DNA of 64,000 nt, from contig NZ_JANXWD010000106.1 in the NCBI RefSeq assembly GCF_025351295.1, positions 1-64,000 of the forward strand, in the 5' to 3' direction. The notes beneath the pieces are model-generated. The model searched no databases, was not told where the DNA came from, and was given only the letters and a program-made list of their open reading frames with translations. How positions within the stretch are numbered: position 1 is the stretch's first letter; every line of letters begins with the position of its first letter. This DNA comes from Phenylobacterium sp. GTDB lineage: Bacteria > Pseudomonadota > Alphaproteobacteria > Caulobacterales > Caulobacteraceae. The position numbers and the translations under genes are program-made. Shown here piece by piece: positions 1-9,114 of this stretch.

Positions 1-438
1 GACGAAGGGCTGGCGGATTTCCTGCGGCGGCCTGGAGCCGTCCCGCAGCACCAGGGTGAAGGCGAAGCGGCCCGGCCTGGCCGGCGTGCCCACCAGGACG
101 CCGGAGGCCAGGACGCTCATACCCGGCGGCAGCGCGCCGATCACCTCGCCGGCGTAGCCGGGCATCCCGCCGGTCACCAGTTGGGTGTCCGGATAGGACT
201 CGCCGCGCCGGCCGTCCGGCAGGGCGACGGCGGCGCCCACGACGCGCAACGGGTCCTCCCGCGCATCGAGCGGCTGGCCGCTGCAGGCCAGGCGCGAGTC
301 CACCGGGCCCTGGGGACAGGGGCGCACGGCAGTCTGGGCCGGCGCCGAGGCCGGGACCTGGGCGAACAGCAGCCCCAGGGCCGCCAGCATCGCCAGGGCG
401 CGGCCCCGGCGCGCGAACAGGTTCGGGTGGTCCGTCAT
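1..438 (-). CDS. Secreted protein with putative Ig-like (He_PIG-type) domain, 3' end beyond window
   Basis: The gene begins with ATG at 438 and runs leftward past the window edge, so only about 146 codons are visible. The product starts MTDHPNLFARRGRALAMLAA, a basic N-terminus followed by a hydrophobic stretch ending near APAQ, which reads as a signal peptide. Further in, a PPGM segment, an LVGTPARPG turn and a following FAFTLVLRDG strand match the pattern of bacterial putative Ig (He_PIG) domains. Its ATG overlaps the stop of the upstream AAA+ ATPase in an ATGA arrangement, so it is probably translated from the same eCIS message. An exported protein at the end of an eCIS operon is unexpected, because eCIS particles assemble in the cytoplasm. 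It could be a surface or receptor factor, or unrelated. Its function is not known. Confidence 0.7.
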   Translation of the reverse strand, partial: MTDHPNLFARRGRALAMLAALGLLFAQVPASAPAQTAVRPCPQGPVDSRLACSGQPLDAREDPLRVVGAAVALPDGRRGESYPDTQLVTGGMPGYAGEVIGALPPGMSVLASGVLVGTPARPGRFAFTLVLRDGSRPPQEIRQPFV

Positions 439-1817
439 GCCGTGCGGCCCTCCTTGCGCAGTTCGCGGACCGCGCCCTGGACCAGGTCCGCGGCCCGGAT
501 CCTGTCGCGCTTGTGCTGCACGGCGCGAATGGCGGCGAAGCGGACCACGTTGGCGATCGCCCCGCCGGACAGCTCGTAGCGGGCGGCCAGCCGGCCCAGG
601 TCGACGTCGGCGTCGAGGCGCGCGTCCTGGCGCAGCATGCCGCGCCACAGCCGCTCGCGCTGTTCGGCGTCGGGCATCGGGAAATAGACCAGCGACTGGA
701 AGCGCCGGGCGAAGGCGTCGTCGATGTTGCCCTTCAGGTTGGTCGCCAGGATCACGTTGCCGGCGAAGTCCTCGACCCGCTGCAGCAGGTAGGAGACCTC
801 CTGGTTGGCGTAGCGGTCGTTGGAACTGGACGTCGAGGTGCGCTTGCCGAACAGGGCGTCGGCCTCGTCGAAGAACAGGATCCAGTCATGGTTGGCGGCC
901 TGGTCGAATACCCGGGCCAGGTTCTTCTCGGTCTCGCCGATATATTTGGAGACCACCATCGACAGGTCGATCCGGTAGACATCGGCCTGGACCTGCTGGC
1001 CGATCAGGGTCGCGGTCAGGGTCTTGCCGGTGCCCGGCGGGCCGAAGAACAGGCTGCGGTATCCGGGCTGCAGCGTCCGGGCCAGGTCCCAGTCCTCCAG
1101 GATGGCGCCACGGTTGGCGATCCAGCCCAGGATCGTCTCGACCTCGGCCAGCACCTCGGCGCCCAGCACCAGGTCGTCCCAGCCCAGCCGGGTCGTGATC
1201 AGCTTGGCCGGGAAGGCGGCGCTGAAGTCCGGCTTGTGCCGCTCGCCGGTGGTCAGCCGGGCGAGGGCGGTCGGCGACAACGCGAGCGCGCCGCTGAAAT
1301 AGGGCTCGCCCGGCGCGTCGTGCTCCAGGCGCAGGATGTCCAGGCGGGCGAAGGGATGGCCGTCCTCGAACAGCGGCCGGATGGCGGCGCGCGCCTCCAG
1401 GTCGTCGCCGGCCGCGAGGAAGGCGGCGGTCTCGCCGGTGGGCATGAAGCCCGCGTGCGCCCGGCCCTTCCAGCCGCCGAACTCGGTGAAGCCGCGGTCG
1501 ATGTTGGCGTTGCGCATGAACAGCGGGTCCAGCAGCTGCGGCTGCACGTGCGGCGCCAGGGCCAGCAACAGCACCACGCGCTCGGCCCAGTCGAGGTCGC
1601 CCTCGCCGATCACCGCGGCCAGCTCCGAGGGGTCGCCCGCCAGCGCTGGCGGCGCGATGGCCTCCGGCGCCTGGGGCTCCCCGGGCTGGCGGAAATGGGT
1701 CGCCAGCCGCGCTTGCAGCACCGCGCCCAGCCAGGCGAGGTGGCGCTCCAGCGCCCGGGCATTGGCCAGGGCGGCGGCGTCGCGCCGCAGCGGCAGGGGC
1801 TCAGCGCCAGTCGACAT
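435..1817 (-). CDS. AAA+ ATPase of contractile injection system (Afp15-like)
   Basis: This is a 460-residue ATPase of the type found in every eCIS cluster, where Afp15-like proteins are thought to help particle assembly or sheath handling. The N-terminal half (about 1-210) is a family-specific region. The AAA+ core has Walker A GPPGTGKT at 259-266, Walker B ILFFDEAD at 313-320, a sensor-1 type ATN at 358-360, and an arginine pair RR at 371-372. The ATG at 1817 lies inside the end of the upstream tape-measure gene (17 bp overlap), and its stop overlaps the start of the next gene by 4 bp, so it is translationally coupled on both sides. The family assignment is firm. The exact role, energising assembly versus unfolding cargo, is inferred from family position. 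Confidence 0.93.
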   Translation of the reverse strand: MSTGAEPLPLRRDAAALANARALERHLAWLGAVLQARLATHFRQPGEPQAPEAIAPPALAGDPSELAAVIGEGDLDWAERVVLLLALAPHVQPQLLDPLFMRNANIDRGFTEFGGWKGRAHAGFMPTGETAAFLAAGDDLEARAAIRPLFEDGHPFARLDILRLEHDAPGEPYFSGALALSPTALARLTTGERHKPDFSAAFPAKLITTRLGWDDLVLGAEVLAEVETILGWIANRGAILEDWDLARTLQPGYRSLFFGPPGTGKTLTATLIGQQVQADVYRIDLSMVVSKYIGETEKNLARVFDQAANHDWILFFDEADALFGKRTSTSSSNDRYANQEVSYLLQRVEDFAGNVILATNLKGNIDDAFARRFQSLVYFPMPDAEQRERLWRGMLRQDARLDADVDLGRLAARYELSGGAIANVVRFAAIRAVQHKRDRIRAADLVQGAVRELRKEGRTA

Positions 1818-4800
1818 GCAGCACCTGCGTCATCCACGGCAGCTTCAGGGTCGAGAACCCCCAGGGGATCTGATCCAGCAACATGTCGAAGGCGCGCGGC
1901 TCGACCAGCAGCCGCCAGGTCTCCGGCGCCAGCGTCAGCGCGCCCTGGCGCTGCAGGAACGACTCCCGCAGGCCGGCGATGGAGGTGCGCCCGAGGATCG
2001 TCCAGCGCTCGACGATCGTCGCCAGCAGGCCTTCGACCATCGCCCGCTCGGGGTCGCCGATCGCGAAGTCGCGGCCGATCGGCATGTCGAGCTCCAGGCC
2101 GCAGAGCAGTTTGTTCAGCACCAGCTGGTGCTCGGGCGCCGGCTCGCCGCCATCGACCATGAACTGCAACAGATGAACCGCCCGCTCGGCCGCCGCCGCG
2201 TCGACGAACGCGCCGTCGCGGGTCAGGTCCAGGCGGGCGAACAGGGTCGGAATGTAGGGGCTGGCGATGACGATCCCGGCGTTGGCCACATAGAGCGCTT
2301 CGTCCGGCGAGGGCTCGCCCATGGGCCAGCGGGTGGGCGGCAACGGCAGGAGCGGCGCCGCCGGTTCGGAGCGGGCGCCGGCCTGGAGGGTTGCGGCGAT
2401 GAGATCCCGGTCGGACGCGGGTGGCGTCGCGTCGATGGTTTCGGGCGCCAGCGGTTCGGACCGAGGCGGCCACGGGCCGGCGTTCGGGTCGGCCTTCTGG
2501 GCGGGCGGCGCCGCGCGAGCCGCGGTGGCGGCATCGGCCGTCGGGTCGGGTGGCGCCGGACGAGCGGCAGTGGCGGCATCGTCCGTCGGGTCGGGTGGCC
2601 GGCTTCGGGCGACGGGCCCGCCCTGAGCGACGCGCCGGCCCTGAACGACGCGCCGGCCCTGAACGACGGGGCCGCCAGCCTCCGGGGGTGGCGGGGTGGC
2701 GGTCGATCGCGAACCCCCGGGAGTCGCGGGAAGCTTATCTCCGCCGATTGAATCCAGTCCCCCGTCGGCGTCGCGAGCAGCGGGCGCAGGGGCTGGCGAG
2801 CCCGGCCGCGTCGAGGCGTCCAGTCCGGCGATCAGGCGCGTCCGCCAGCCGCCCCGTGCGCCGGACGGCGCCTCGGCCAACCGGGCGTCGGCCCAGCGCT
2901 GGGTAAAGCCCTGGACCTCGAACCGCCGTCCTTCCTCGAACAGCTCCCGCAGCAGGAACCGCCAGTTGAACGTCGCCGCCGTCTCGCGGGGCTCCGGCAG
3001 GCCGCCGGCGAGGGCGATCCGCGACAGCCGGTCCAGGGTGTCCAGGATGCGGGTCGCGTCTGCCGGGCGCAGGCGCCGCAGGAGGTCCCGCCGCCGCAGT
3101 TCGCCCAGCCCCTCCAGCTGCCGCAGCCCCGCGGACGCCGGGGTCAGCAGCCCCGCCACGGCGCGCGCCACGGCCGGGCTGGGTCGCGCGGGCAGGCGCT
3201 CCAGCCACCGGGCGACCGACGGCGTCGGGGCCGGGCCGTCCGGCGCCGGTTCGGGGGCGACCGGGTCGCGCAGGTACGCCCGCGCCGTGCGCAGCGCGCT
3301 CAGTTGCTCGCGCCGCTCCGCCGGCGGAGCATGGCGGACCAGCGTACGGATCAGGCGCCCGGCGCCGGCCGGCCGGCCCGGCGCCGCCCAGACGGCGTCC
3401 AGAACGCTGGCCCAGAACGCCGGCTCCGCGCCGTCTCGCGCGCTGGACGGTGGCGCGACCGCCAGGATCACCCGCGCCTCGGCCTCCGACATCCAGGACT
3501 GCGACAGGTCGAACAGCAGGCCGGCCGGCAGCGTTTGCGCCAGCGCCTGGCGGAGCGCCGGGTCCGCGCCTCGGGCGGCCAGTTCGGAGACCAGCCAGTC
3601 GCGGTCGTCATGCAGGGCGGCCCGCAGCAGCGGCTCCACGCCGGTCAGCCGCGCCCGGATGAAGGCGGCCTGCAGCCGGCGGCGCGAGCGCTCGCGATCC
3701 GGCGTCGGATCCACATCGGCGGGGTCGGCCCCGACCCCGGGGATCGCCGGGCTCGCAGGCGCGAATGAGGCGGATGGGGCGGCACCGCCCGGCGCCGCCA
3801 GCAGCGCCAGCAGGCGATCTCGCACGACAGCGACCGGTCCCGTGCTCGGCCAGGCCGCGGCCAGGCTCCGCGCCGTCTCCGCCATGCCCAGGTCGTCGTG
3901 CTCGGCCCGCCGACGCACGACGCTCAGGGCGACGGCCGCGGCGTCGACGGGCGCTGGCGCCGCGAGCAGCAGGTCGGCCAGCAGCCATTCGCGCAGCCGC
4001 ACGGCCAGGTCCTCGTCGGTGTGCGGCGCGCCAAGGCGCCAAGGCCAGGGTTCATCGACCAGCGCCGCCAGGACTGTCGCATCGGCGGGTTCGACCCAGA
4101 GGCCCAGGATATCGGCCAGCCGCGAGGGCCCGAGGTGGCGGGCGAAGGCGCGACGCCAGGCGGCCGACCGGCCATGATGGCGCAGGCGCGCCGCCAGCCA
4201 GGACGGCTCCAGCCGCAGCAGCGACCGCCAGGGCTCGTCGGCCATCCGCGCGCCGGCGAGCTGACGATCCATCTCCAGGCGCCAGCGGCCACGCTCAGGC
4301 GCGGCGACGACGGGGCTCGCCTCGCGCGCGGCGTCGGCGGCGGTGTCGACGGGGATCCTGGACGCCGGGCCCTGCGGCGGGGGCGATGGAGGCTCTCCAC
4401 CCGCAGCGACGGCGGCAAGCAGCGCCTGGAGGCGCGTCCGCACGGCGCCCGCCGGGCCCTCCGCCGGCCAGGCCGCCGATAGCGCCCGGGCCACCGCGGC
4501 CAAGCTCAGTCCGTCGACGGCGGCCCGCGCCTCGACCAGGGTCCGCACGGCGCGCTCCAACGCCAGGCCGTCGCGACCTTCCGCCAGCAGGCGCGCGAGC
4601 AGCGCTTCATGCAGCGCTGCGGCGATTGCGGCGGCCGGGGCGACGGCGCCCAGCCGCCAGGGATCGGGCTGGGTCACCAGGGCGGAGACGACGGCGGCGT
4701 CGGCGGGACCGACCCACGGGCCCAGGAGCTGGCGCCACTGGGTCTCGGTCATCGCCTCGGCCAGCCGGACGCGCCATGTCGCGTCCGCCAGGAAGCTCCG

Positions 4801-5703
4801 CAACCGGGCCCGAACGACCTCGGGCTCGCCGCGCAGCAGCGGGATCCAGGCCGGCTCGGAGGGGGCCCGGTCGCCCGAGGGCGGCGGCGTCGCCGGCGGC
4901 GTCGGGTCGGCGGCGGTCGCCGACACTGCCGCACCCTCGCCGGCCCGGCCAGGCGCGAGCAGGCGCTCCAGCGCCTCGACGCGCGCGATGACCGGCCCGG
5001 CGCCGGACGCCAGCGCAGTCGCCGTGCGGACGTCCTCGCCGGCCGTGTGGTCATCGGGCGCCAGCTCCCGCACCAGCCGCGCCACCGCCTCGGGCGGCCA
5101 CTGGCGCACCAGGCGGGCCAACAGTCGTGCCAGGTCCGGTGCGGCCCGCAGGCGCGCGATCAGCGCCGCGCCCCGGACCTCCGCCACCCGCCTCACCAGG
5201 TCGTCAAAGGCGACCGCGACCGCGCCCGCCGCCTGCCACGGCAGCCGTCCCTGCAGCAGATGCCGCCAGACCAGCTCCAACTCGGTCTCGCCCCGGCCGG
5301 CCCGCGACACCGGCGGCGGCCCCGGGCTCTGCAGCCCCGTCGTCTGTGGCCCCGTCGTCTGTGGCCACGTCGTCTCTGGCCCCGTCGTCTGTGTCTGTGT
5401 CTGCGTCTGCCGCGTCTCCGGCGTCCGGGCCAGGGCCTCGCGCAGCGCACGGCGCACCGCCTCGCGCAGCCGCTGTTCGGGATCGGCGCCGGCCCCGACG
5501 AAACGGATCTCGCCGACATCGACCTCCAGCCGGTCCAGCCGCAGCACCTCGTCGGCCCCGGCGAACTCGTCGAACACCTCGTCGATGATCGCCAGTCCCC
5601 GTCCGCCCGCGAAGTCGCCCAGCCGCTCGTGGTGGGCGCGCGCGTCGGCCTCGGCGGCGAAGTCCACCTCGAAACTCAGGCTCTCGATGACGTGGGCGCC
5701 CAT
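1801..5703 (-). CDS. Contractile injection system tape-measure-type protein (CIS_TMP-like)
   Basis: This 1300-residue protein occupies the place just before the ATPase where eCIS operons carry the tape-measure or tube-length protein. The N-terminus (HVIESLSFEVDF) and the C-terminal end (PWGFSTLKLPWM, then HVDW) match what I recall of the CIS_TMP family. The interior is built of repeated Ala/Arg/Leu-rich helical modules with recurring WRLGAP-like and ARLLA motifs. Two Pro/Thr-rich linkers are visible: a Gln-Thr repeat at about residues 100-125 and a Pro-rich one near residues 1030-1110. I place the start at the ATG at 5703, one base after the upstream TGA; the open frame extends upstream only as an Arg-rich shadow. 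The length should scale with the particle tube if it acts as a ruler, which is inference from the family. Confidence 0.82.
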   Translation of the reverse strand: MGAHVIESLSFEVDFAAEADARAHHERLGDFAGGRGLAIIDEVFDEFAGADEVLRLDRLEVDVGEIRFVGAGADPEQRLREAVRRALREALARTPETRQTQTQTQTTGPETTWPQTTGPQTTGLQSPGPPPVSRAGRGETELELVWRHLLQGRLPWQAAGAVAVAFDDLVRRVAEVRGAALIARLRAAPDLARLLARLVRQWPPEAVARLVRELAPDDHTAGEDVRTATALASGAGPVIARVEALERLLAPGRAGEGAAVSATAADPTPPATPPPSGDRAPSEPAWIPLLRGEPEVVRARLRSFLADATWRVRLAEAMTETQWRQLLGPWVGPADAAVVSALVTQPDPWRLGAVAPAAAIAAALHEALLARLLAEGRDGLALERAVRTLVEARAAVDGLSLAAVARALSAAWPAEGPAGAVRTRLQALLAAVAAGGEPPSPPPQGPASRIPVDTAADAAREASPVVAAPERGRWRLEMDRQLAGARMADEPWRSLLRLEPSWLAARLRHHGRSAAWRRAFARHLGPSRLADILGLWVEPADATVLAALVDEPWPWRLGAPHTDEDLAVRLREWLLADLLLAAPAPVDAAAVALSVVRRRAEHDDLGMAETARSLAAAWPSTGPVAVVRDRLLALLAAPGGAAPSASFAPASPAIPGVGADPADVDPTPDRERSRRRLQAAFIRARLTGVEPLLRAALHDDRDWLVSELAARGADPALRQALAQTLPAGLLFDLSQSWMSEAEARVILAVAPPSSARDGAEPAFWASVLDAVWAAPGRPAGAGRLIRTLVRHAPPAERREQLSALRTARAYLRDPVAPEPAPDGPAPTPSVARWLERLPARPSPAVARAVAGLLTPASAGLRQLEGLGELRRRDLLRRLRPADATRILDTLDRLSRIALAGGLPEPRETAATFNWRFLLRELFEEGRRFEVQGFTQRWADARLAEAPSGARGGWRTRLIAGLDASTRPGSPAPAPAARDADGGLDSIGGDKLPATPGGSRSTATPPPPEAGGPVVQGRRVVQGRRVAQGGPVARSRPPDPTDDAATAARPAPPDPTADAATAARAAPPAQKADPNAGPWPPRSEPLAPETIDATPPASDRDLIAATLQAGARSEPAAPLLPLPPTRWPMGEPSPDEALYVANAGIVIASPYIPTLFARLDLTRDGAFVDAAAAERAVHLLQFMVDGGEPAPEHQLVLNKLLCGLELDMPIGRDFAIGDPERAMVEGLLATIVERWTILGRTSIAGLRESFLQRQGALTLAPETWRLLVEPRAFDMLLDQIPWGFSTLKLPWMTQVLHVDWR
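5335..5410 (-). repeat. Tandem 15-bp repeat coding for a Gln/Thr/Pro linker in the tape-measure gene
   Basis: Four near-identical 15-bp units (5335-5349, 5350-5364, 5365-5379, 5380-5394; plus-strand unit ccccgtcgtctgtgg with a few substitutions) are followed by a 6-bp gtctgt-type repeat to about 5410. Because 15 is divisible by three, copy-number change keeps the frame. On the coding strand it encodes TTGPQ-type pentapeptides and a short QT run. Confidence 0.85.
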
Positions 5704-5704
5704 G

Positions 5705-8236
5705 TCAGGCCGCCCCGCCAGGCCGCCGCAGGTGGGGCCGCAGCCCCTCGACCAACGCCGCCGCCGCCGCGTCCAGCGCCGCCACGTCACCCTGCCCCGC
5801 GGTGTGGCGGACCAGCTCGGCCATCCAGGCGGCGTAGCGGGCCTCGAAGGTTCGCATGGCGGCGAAGTCGAGCCAGATGCACTCGGCCGCGACGTGGGCC
5901 GGGCAGTTGATCTGCACCGTCTCCTCGGCGAAGTCGCGGAACGCCGGGCGCGCGGTGCGGACGGTCCAGTCGGGGAACACCAGGGTCACGCGCAGGGCGT
6001 GGAAGGCGGCATCGACGGCCTTCGATCCCGGCCCGCGCGGACGCAGCAGGATGTGCTCGACGATGTGCAGCCCCTCGCAGGCGTCGTTCAACCGGAGCAG
6101 CCGCCGGCGCAGGCAGTCGGCGAGGTGGCCGGCATGCGCCTCGTCCCGGAACCGCCCGAGGTCCCACCACCACCGCTCGTCCTCGTCGGCGCCCAGCAGC
6201 AGCCGACCGCCCGTGCTCTCGGTGTCCCACTGCCAGCGGTAGCGCCGGCGATAGACGCCATGCACGAACAGCGCCGCATGGGTGGTCGGGTCCTGGCGCA
6301 AGCGGCGCAGCTCGGGGGCCACGTCCCCGGCCGGCTCGGACGTCGTCGGCCACGCCAGGGAGCGCAGCGTGTCGACCCGCGCATGGTAGGCTCGCGTCCC
6401 GGCCTCCTGCGCCTCCGCCGAGGCGCCGCGCCGCGCCCGCCAGGCGCCCACCGGGTCGGTCAGGGCGCGCGCATGCCAGCTCTTGAACCCCAGCAGCAGC
6501 GAGATCCGCCGGTGGATGGCCGGCGTATGTTCGGGCCTGGCCCAGAGATCCAGGCCATGGTCGAAGCCGCCCGCTCGGTCGCGGCCCAGGCTGACCTGGT
6601 CCTTGAGATAGGTCATCTTGTTCGCCAGCAGCGCCGCGCCCAGCTCGACGTCGCGCAGGTAGTCCATGAACTGGCGCGACGTGTTCTGGGTGAAGGTCTC
6701 GCCGTACAGCGACAGCAGGTAGTCGAGCACCCGCCCGCGGCGATCCTCGGCGTCGTCGAACGGCCCATAGACCAGCTTGTGGATCTGGTCCGCCGGCCGC
6801 GCGTACAGCGCCTCGATACCGGCCACCTCGCCATCGCCGAGTACCTCGCGCCAATAGCTCCGGTCCAGCGACCGGTCCGGCGTGAACAGCTCACCGACGT
6901 GGTCCAGCTGGGCGGCGCCGTTGGCCAGGATCTGGTCGAACAGCGCCAGATAGGCCCGGAGCTGGTCGCTGCGCGCCCGGCCGCGTGGGCTCAGGTCGGC
7001 CGGGCCGCGGGGCCCTACGCCATAGATCGCCGGGAACTGGTTCTGGACCGACTGGTAGTCGGTCGGCGGCCGGTAAACCCCGTGGGGCGGCGGCGCGACC
7101 TTGTCGAACGGGCGGATCTCGGAGCGCTGCGCCACGCCCGGCCGCATGTCGTCGGCATAGCGCCGGATCACGGCCCGGCCGTTGATCGGCGCCTCGCCGC
7201 CGCGGCGGTTCAGACGCACCAGCGACAGGTCCGCCGGCGCCGTCTCGTTCCCCGGCGTGCGCAGGCAGGGCGCCCACTGGTCGAGCGGCCACTCCAGGAC
7301 GCGGCTGACGATGCCCTTGCCGTCCACTTCCAGGTCCAGCTTGCCGATCGACTCCAGGCCTTCGACCCGCAGCAGCAGCAGCGCGCGCAGGTCGCCAAGC
7401 ACCAGGCGGCCGGTAGGATCCTCGTCCAGATCGGTCTCGCCCGGCTGCCCGGTCCAGGCCGCCGGGCCATCGTCGAGACGGGTCTTGACGATCCGTCCGA
7501 ACGCGGTCGCCGGACCGTCGAAGATTGCGTCCAGCGGCCAGCCGGCGCGGACCATCTCGTCGTAGCTCAGCACCGGCGCCACGCCGGCGATCGCCGTGGC
7601 GCAGTGGTGATAGATGTCGGCCAGGATGTCGGCCGGGTCGCGTTCGCCGGCGATGCTGGCGTCCAGCCTCAGGCTGCAATACCGCGAGGCGATCAAGGTG
7701 ACGGTCTCGTCGAGGTCCTCGCCCAGGCCCCGGTTCATCCGGTAGGCCGCGCGCGCCTCGGCGATGCAGGCGTGTCCCCGGTCGGCATGATCCGCAGGAC
7801 GCAGGCGCAGACTGTGCAGCCCGGGCGCCCGGACCGCCTCGGCCGCGGCGAACCGCGCGTCCGCCAGACCCGGGACCCGGTCCAGCAACAGCCGGCGATA
7901 GTCGCTGACGGTTGTCGGGCGACAGGGCAGGATGTCCTGCGGCGGGAACAGGGCCTGGCGCCCATAGTGGATCGCGCCGTCCTCGCCGCAGAGGTGGTCG
8001 GCGACGGGAAAGTCCGCGCGGTAGGCCAGCTCGGTCAGGGCGTAGGCGAGCTGCTCCAGGATGGTGACCCCCGGATCGTGCAGGTTGTAGTCGGTCCACC
8101 GCTGGCCGCTGGCCAGTTGGGTCCACTCGATCCCCAGGGCGCGGAGCGACTGGAAGGCGACTGGGTCGGCCGCCCGCGCCGCCGCGTTCCGACGCGGGAT
8201 CGAGGTCGGCAGGTCCGCGGGGCCCAGCTCGCTCAT
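5705..8236 (-). CDS. Large eCIS baseplate protein (Afp12-like)
   Basis: This is an 843-residue protein downstream of the fibre-like gene. Its N-terminus carries a WTDYNLHDPGVTILEQLAYA segment, typical of J-like/Afp11-12 wedge proteins of contractile tails. The rest is a mixed alpha/beta sequence without membrane segments or a signal peptide. The ATG at 8236 overlaps the preceding stop (ATGA), and the following tape-measure gene starts one base after this stop, so the three genes are coupled. It should act as a baseplate wedge or arm component bridging the spike complex and sheath. The role is inferred from motif and gene order. The open frame continues upstream of 8236, but that part is the reverse frame of the preceding gene. 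Confidence 0.85.
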   Translation of the reverse strand: MSELGPADLPTSIPRRNAAARAADPVAFQSLRALGIEWTQLASGQRWTDYNLHDPGVTILEQLAYALTELAYRADFPVADHLCGEDGAIHYGRQALFPPQDILPCRPTTVSDYRRLLLDRVPGLADARFAAAEAVRAPGLHSLRLRPADHADRGHACIAEARAAYRMNRGLGEDLDETVTLIASRYCSLRLDASIAGERDPADILADIYHHCATAIAGVAPVLSYDEMVRAGWPLDAIFDGPATAFGRIVKTRLDDGPAAWTGQPGETDLDEDPTGRLVLGDLRALLLLRVEGLESIGKLDLEVDGKGIVSRVLEWPLDQWAPCLRTPGNETAPADLSLVRLNRRGGEAPINGRAVIRRYADDMRPGVAQRSEIRPFDKVAPPPHGVYRPPTDYQSVQNQFPAIYGVGPRGPADLSPRGRARSDQLRAYLALFDQILANGAAQLDHVGELFTPDRSLDRSYWREVLGDGEVAGIEALYARPADQIHKLVYGPFDDAEDRRGRVLDYLLSLYGETFTQNTSRQFMDYLRDVELGAALLANKMTYLKDQVSLGRDRAGGFDHGLDLWARPEHTPAIHRRISLLLGFKSWHARALTDPVGAWRARRGASAEAQEAGTRAYHARVDTLRSLAWPTTSEPAGDVAPELRRLRQDPTTHAALFVHGVYRRRYRWQWDTESTGGRLLLGADEDERWWWDLGRFRDEAHAGHLADCLRRRLLRLNDACEGLHIVEHILLRPRGPGSKAVDAAFHALRVTLVFPDWTVRTARPAFRDFAEETVQINCPAHVAAECIWLDFAAMRTFEARYAAWMAELVRHTAGQGDVAALDAAAAALVEGLRPHLRRPGGAA

Positions 8237-9114
8237 TTGGGGGCCTTCTCGAACGGCAGGGTGTCGCCGGTCATATCGTCGAACCACAGCCGGGTCACAT
8301 AGGCGCGGACCAGGGCATCGCGCGCGCTCGGCGACAGCTTGCCGCCATCCCCCCGCTGGCTGGCGCGGTAGTCGTGACGGGTGCGGATCTGCAGCTGGTA
8401 GACGGCGTCGTCGCCATAGCCCTTGGTGCGGTCGGCGCCGGCCTTCTGCGGCGCCCAGCGCAGCTGCAGCCGGTCGGACGGACGGGTGTAGTAGGCGTGG
8501 GTGTGCCGGATCCGCTTCTTGGCGAACGGCGGCAGCAGGTCCTCCCACCAGATCGGGTTGTAGGTATTCATCGCGATGGCGTGGACCAAAGCGAAACGGC
8601 CGGTGTGCCGGTCGCCGACCCCGGCCACGACCTCGAAGGCGTTGCAGCCCTGCAGATTCTCAGCCAGCGGGTGGAATTCGCCATCGGCGGGCAGCAGGAT
8701 TTCCGCCCCCCGCCGGCCCGTTGAACGGATCGCGCCCTCAACGTCCAGCTCGTCACGCGGCTCCGATATGCCGATGCCCATGCGGGGCGGCCGGACCGCG
8801 TCGCCGCCCTCGATCGTCACCAGCGGGTCGGCGGTGTAGCCCGACACCGCCGGCCGCTCGAACGTCAGCCTGTTCAGCGCGTCGCCGAACCCCAGCCGCC
8901 ATTCCGCCCCGCCGGTCGAGCGGGGACTGTAGAAGCTCATCAGGGCCGCGCTTTCACCGAGCGAGGTGACGCGCAGGCCGTCGGGCGCTGTCTTGCTGAA
9001 GCCCTCGTCGTTGATGTTGAGCGCCGAGTCGATCAGGTCGCCGAACTCGTCCTCGGTGGGGCGGTGTCCCTCCCGGAAGTAGGCCCTCAGGGTTTCTCGC
9101 GATTGGCGGCTCAT
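8233..9114 (-). CDS. eCIS-associated protein, possible tail-fibre or baseplate accessory
   Basis: A 293-residue protein between two large baseplate genes, overlapping both by 4 bp (ATGA). The first 40 residues contain AYFREGHRPTEDEFGDLIDS, a pattern I associate with the N-termini of phage tail-fibre or baseplate-attached proteins. The middle (about 50-150) has short beta-type segments around GIGISEPRDELDVEGAIRS, again fibre-like. The C-terminal third (ending KAPK) is not recognised. In Afp and PVC this part of the operon carries the fibre (Afp13), so a receptor-binding or fibre-anchor role is plausible but unproven. It is much shorter than typical fibres. Confidence 0.65.
   Translation of the reverse strand: MSRQSRETLRAYFREGHRPTEDEFGDLIDSALNINDEGFSKTAPDGLRVTSLGESAALMSFYSPRSTGGAEWRLGFGDALNRLTFERPAVSGYTADPLVTIEGGDAVRPPRMGIGISEPRDELDVEGAIRSTGRRGAEILLPADGEFHPLAENLQGCNAFEVVAGVGDRHTGRFALVHAIAMNTYNPIWWEDLLPPFAKKRIRHTHAYYTRPSDRLQLRWAPQKAGADRTKGYGDDAVYQLQIRTRHDYRASQRGDGGKLSPSARDALVRAYVTRLWFDDMTGDTLPFEKAPK

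Noticed and set aside
5335-5410. CRISPR-like short repeats
   Set aside because: Adjacent 15-bp units without spacers, in frame inside a coding gene.
4343-8302. Long plus-strand open frame opposite the tape-measure and baseplate genes
   Set aside because: Arg/Ala/Ser-rich translation without any domain, created by high GC content opposite a well-supported minus-strand gene pair.
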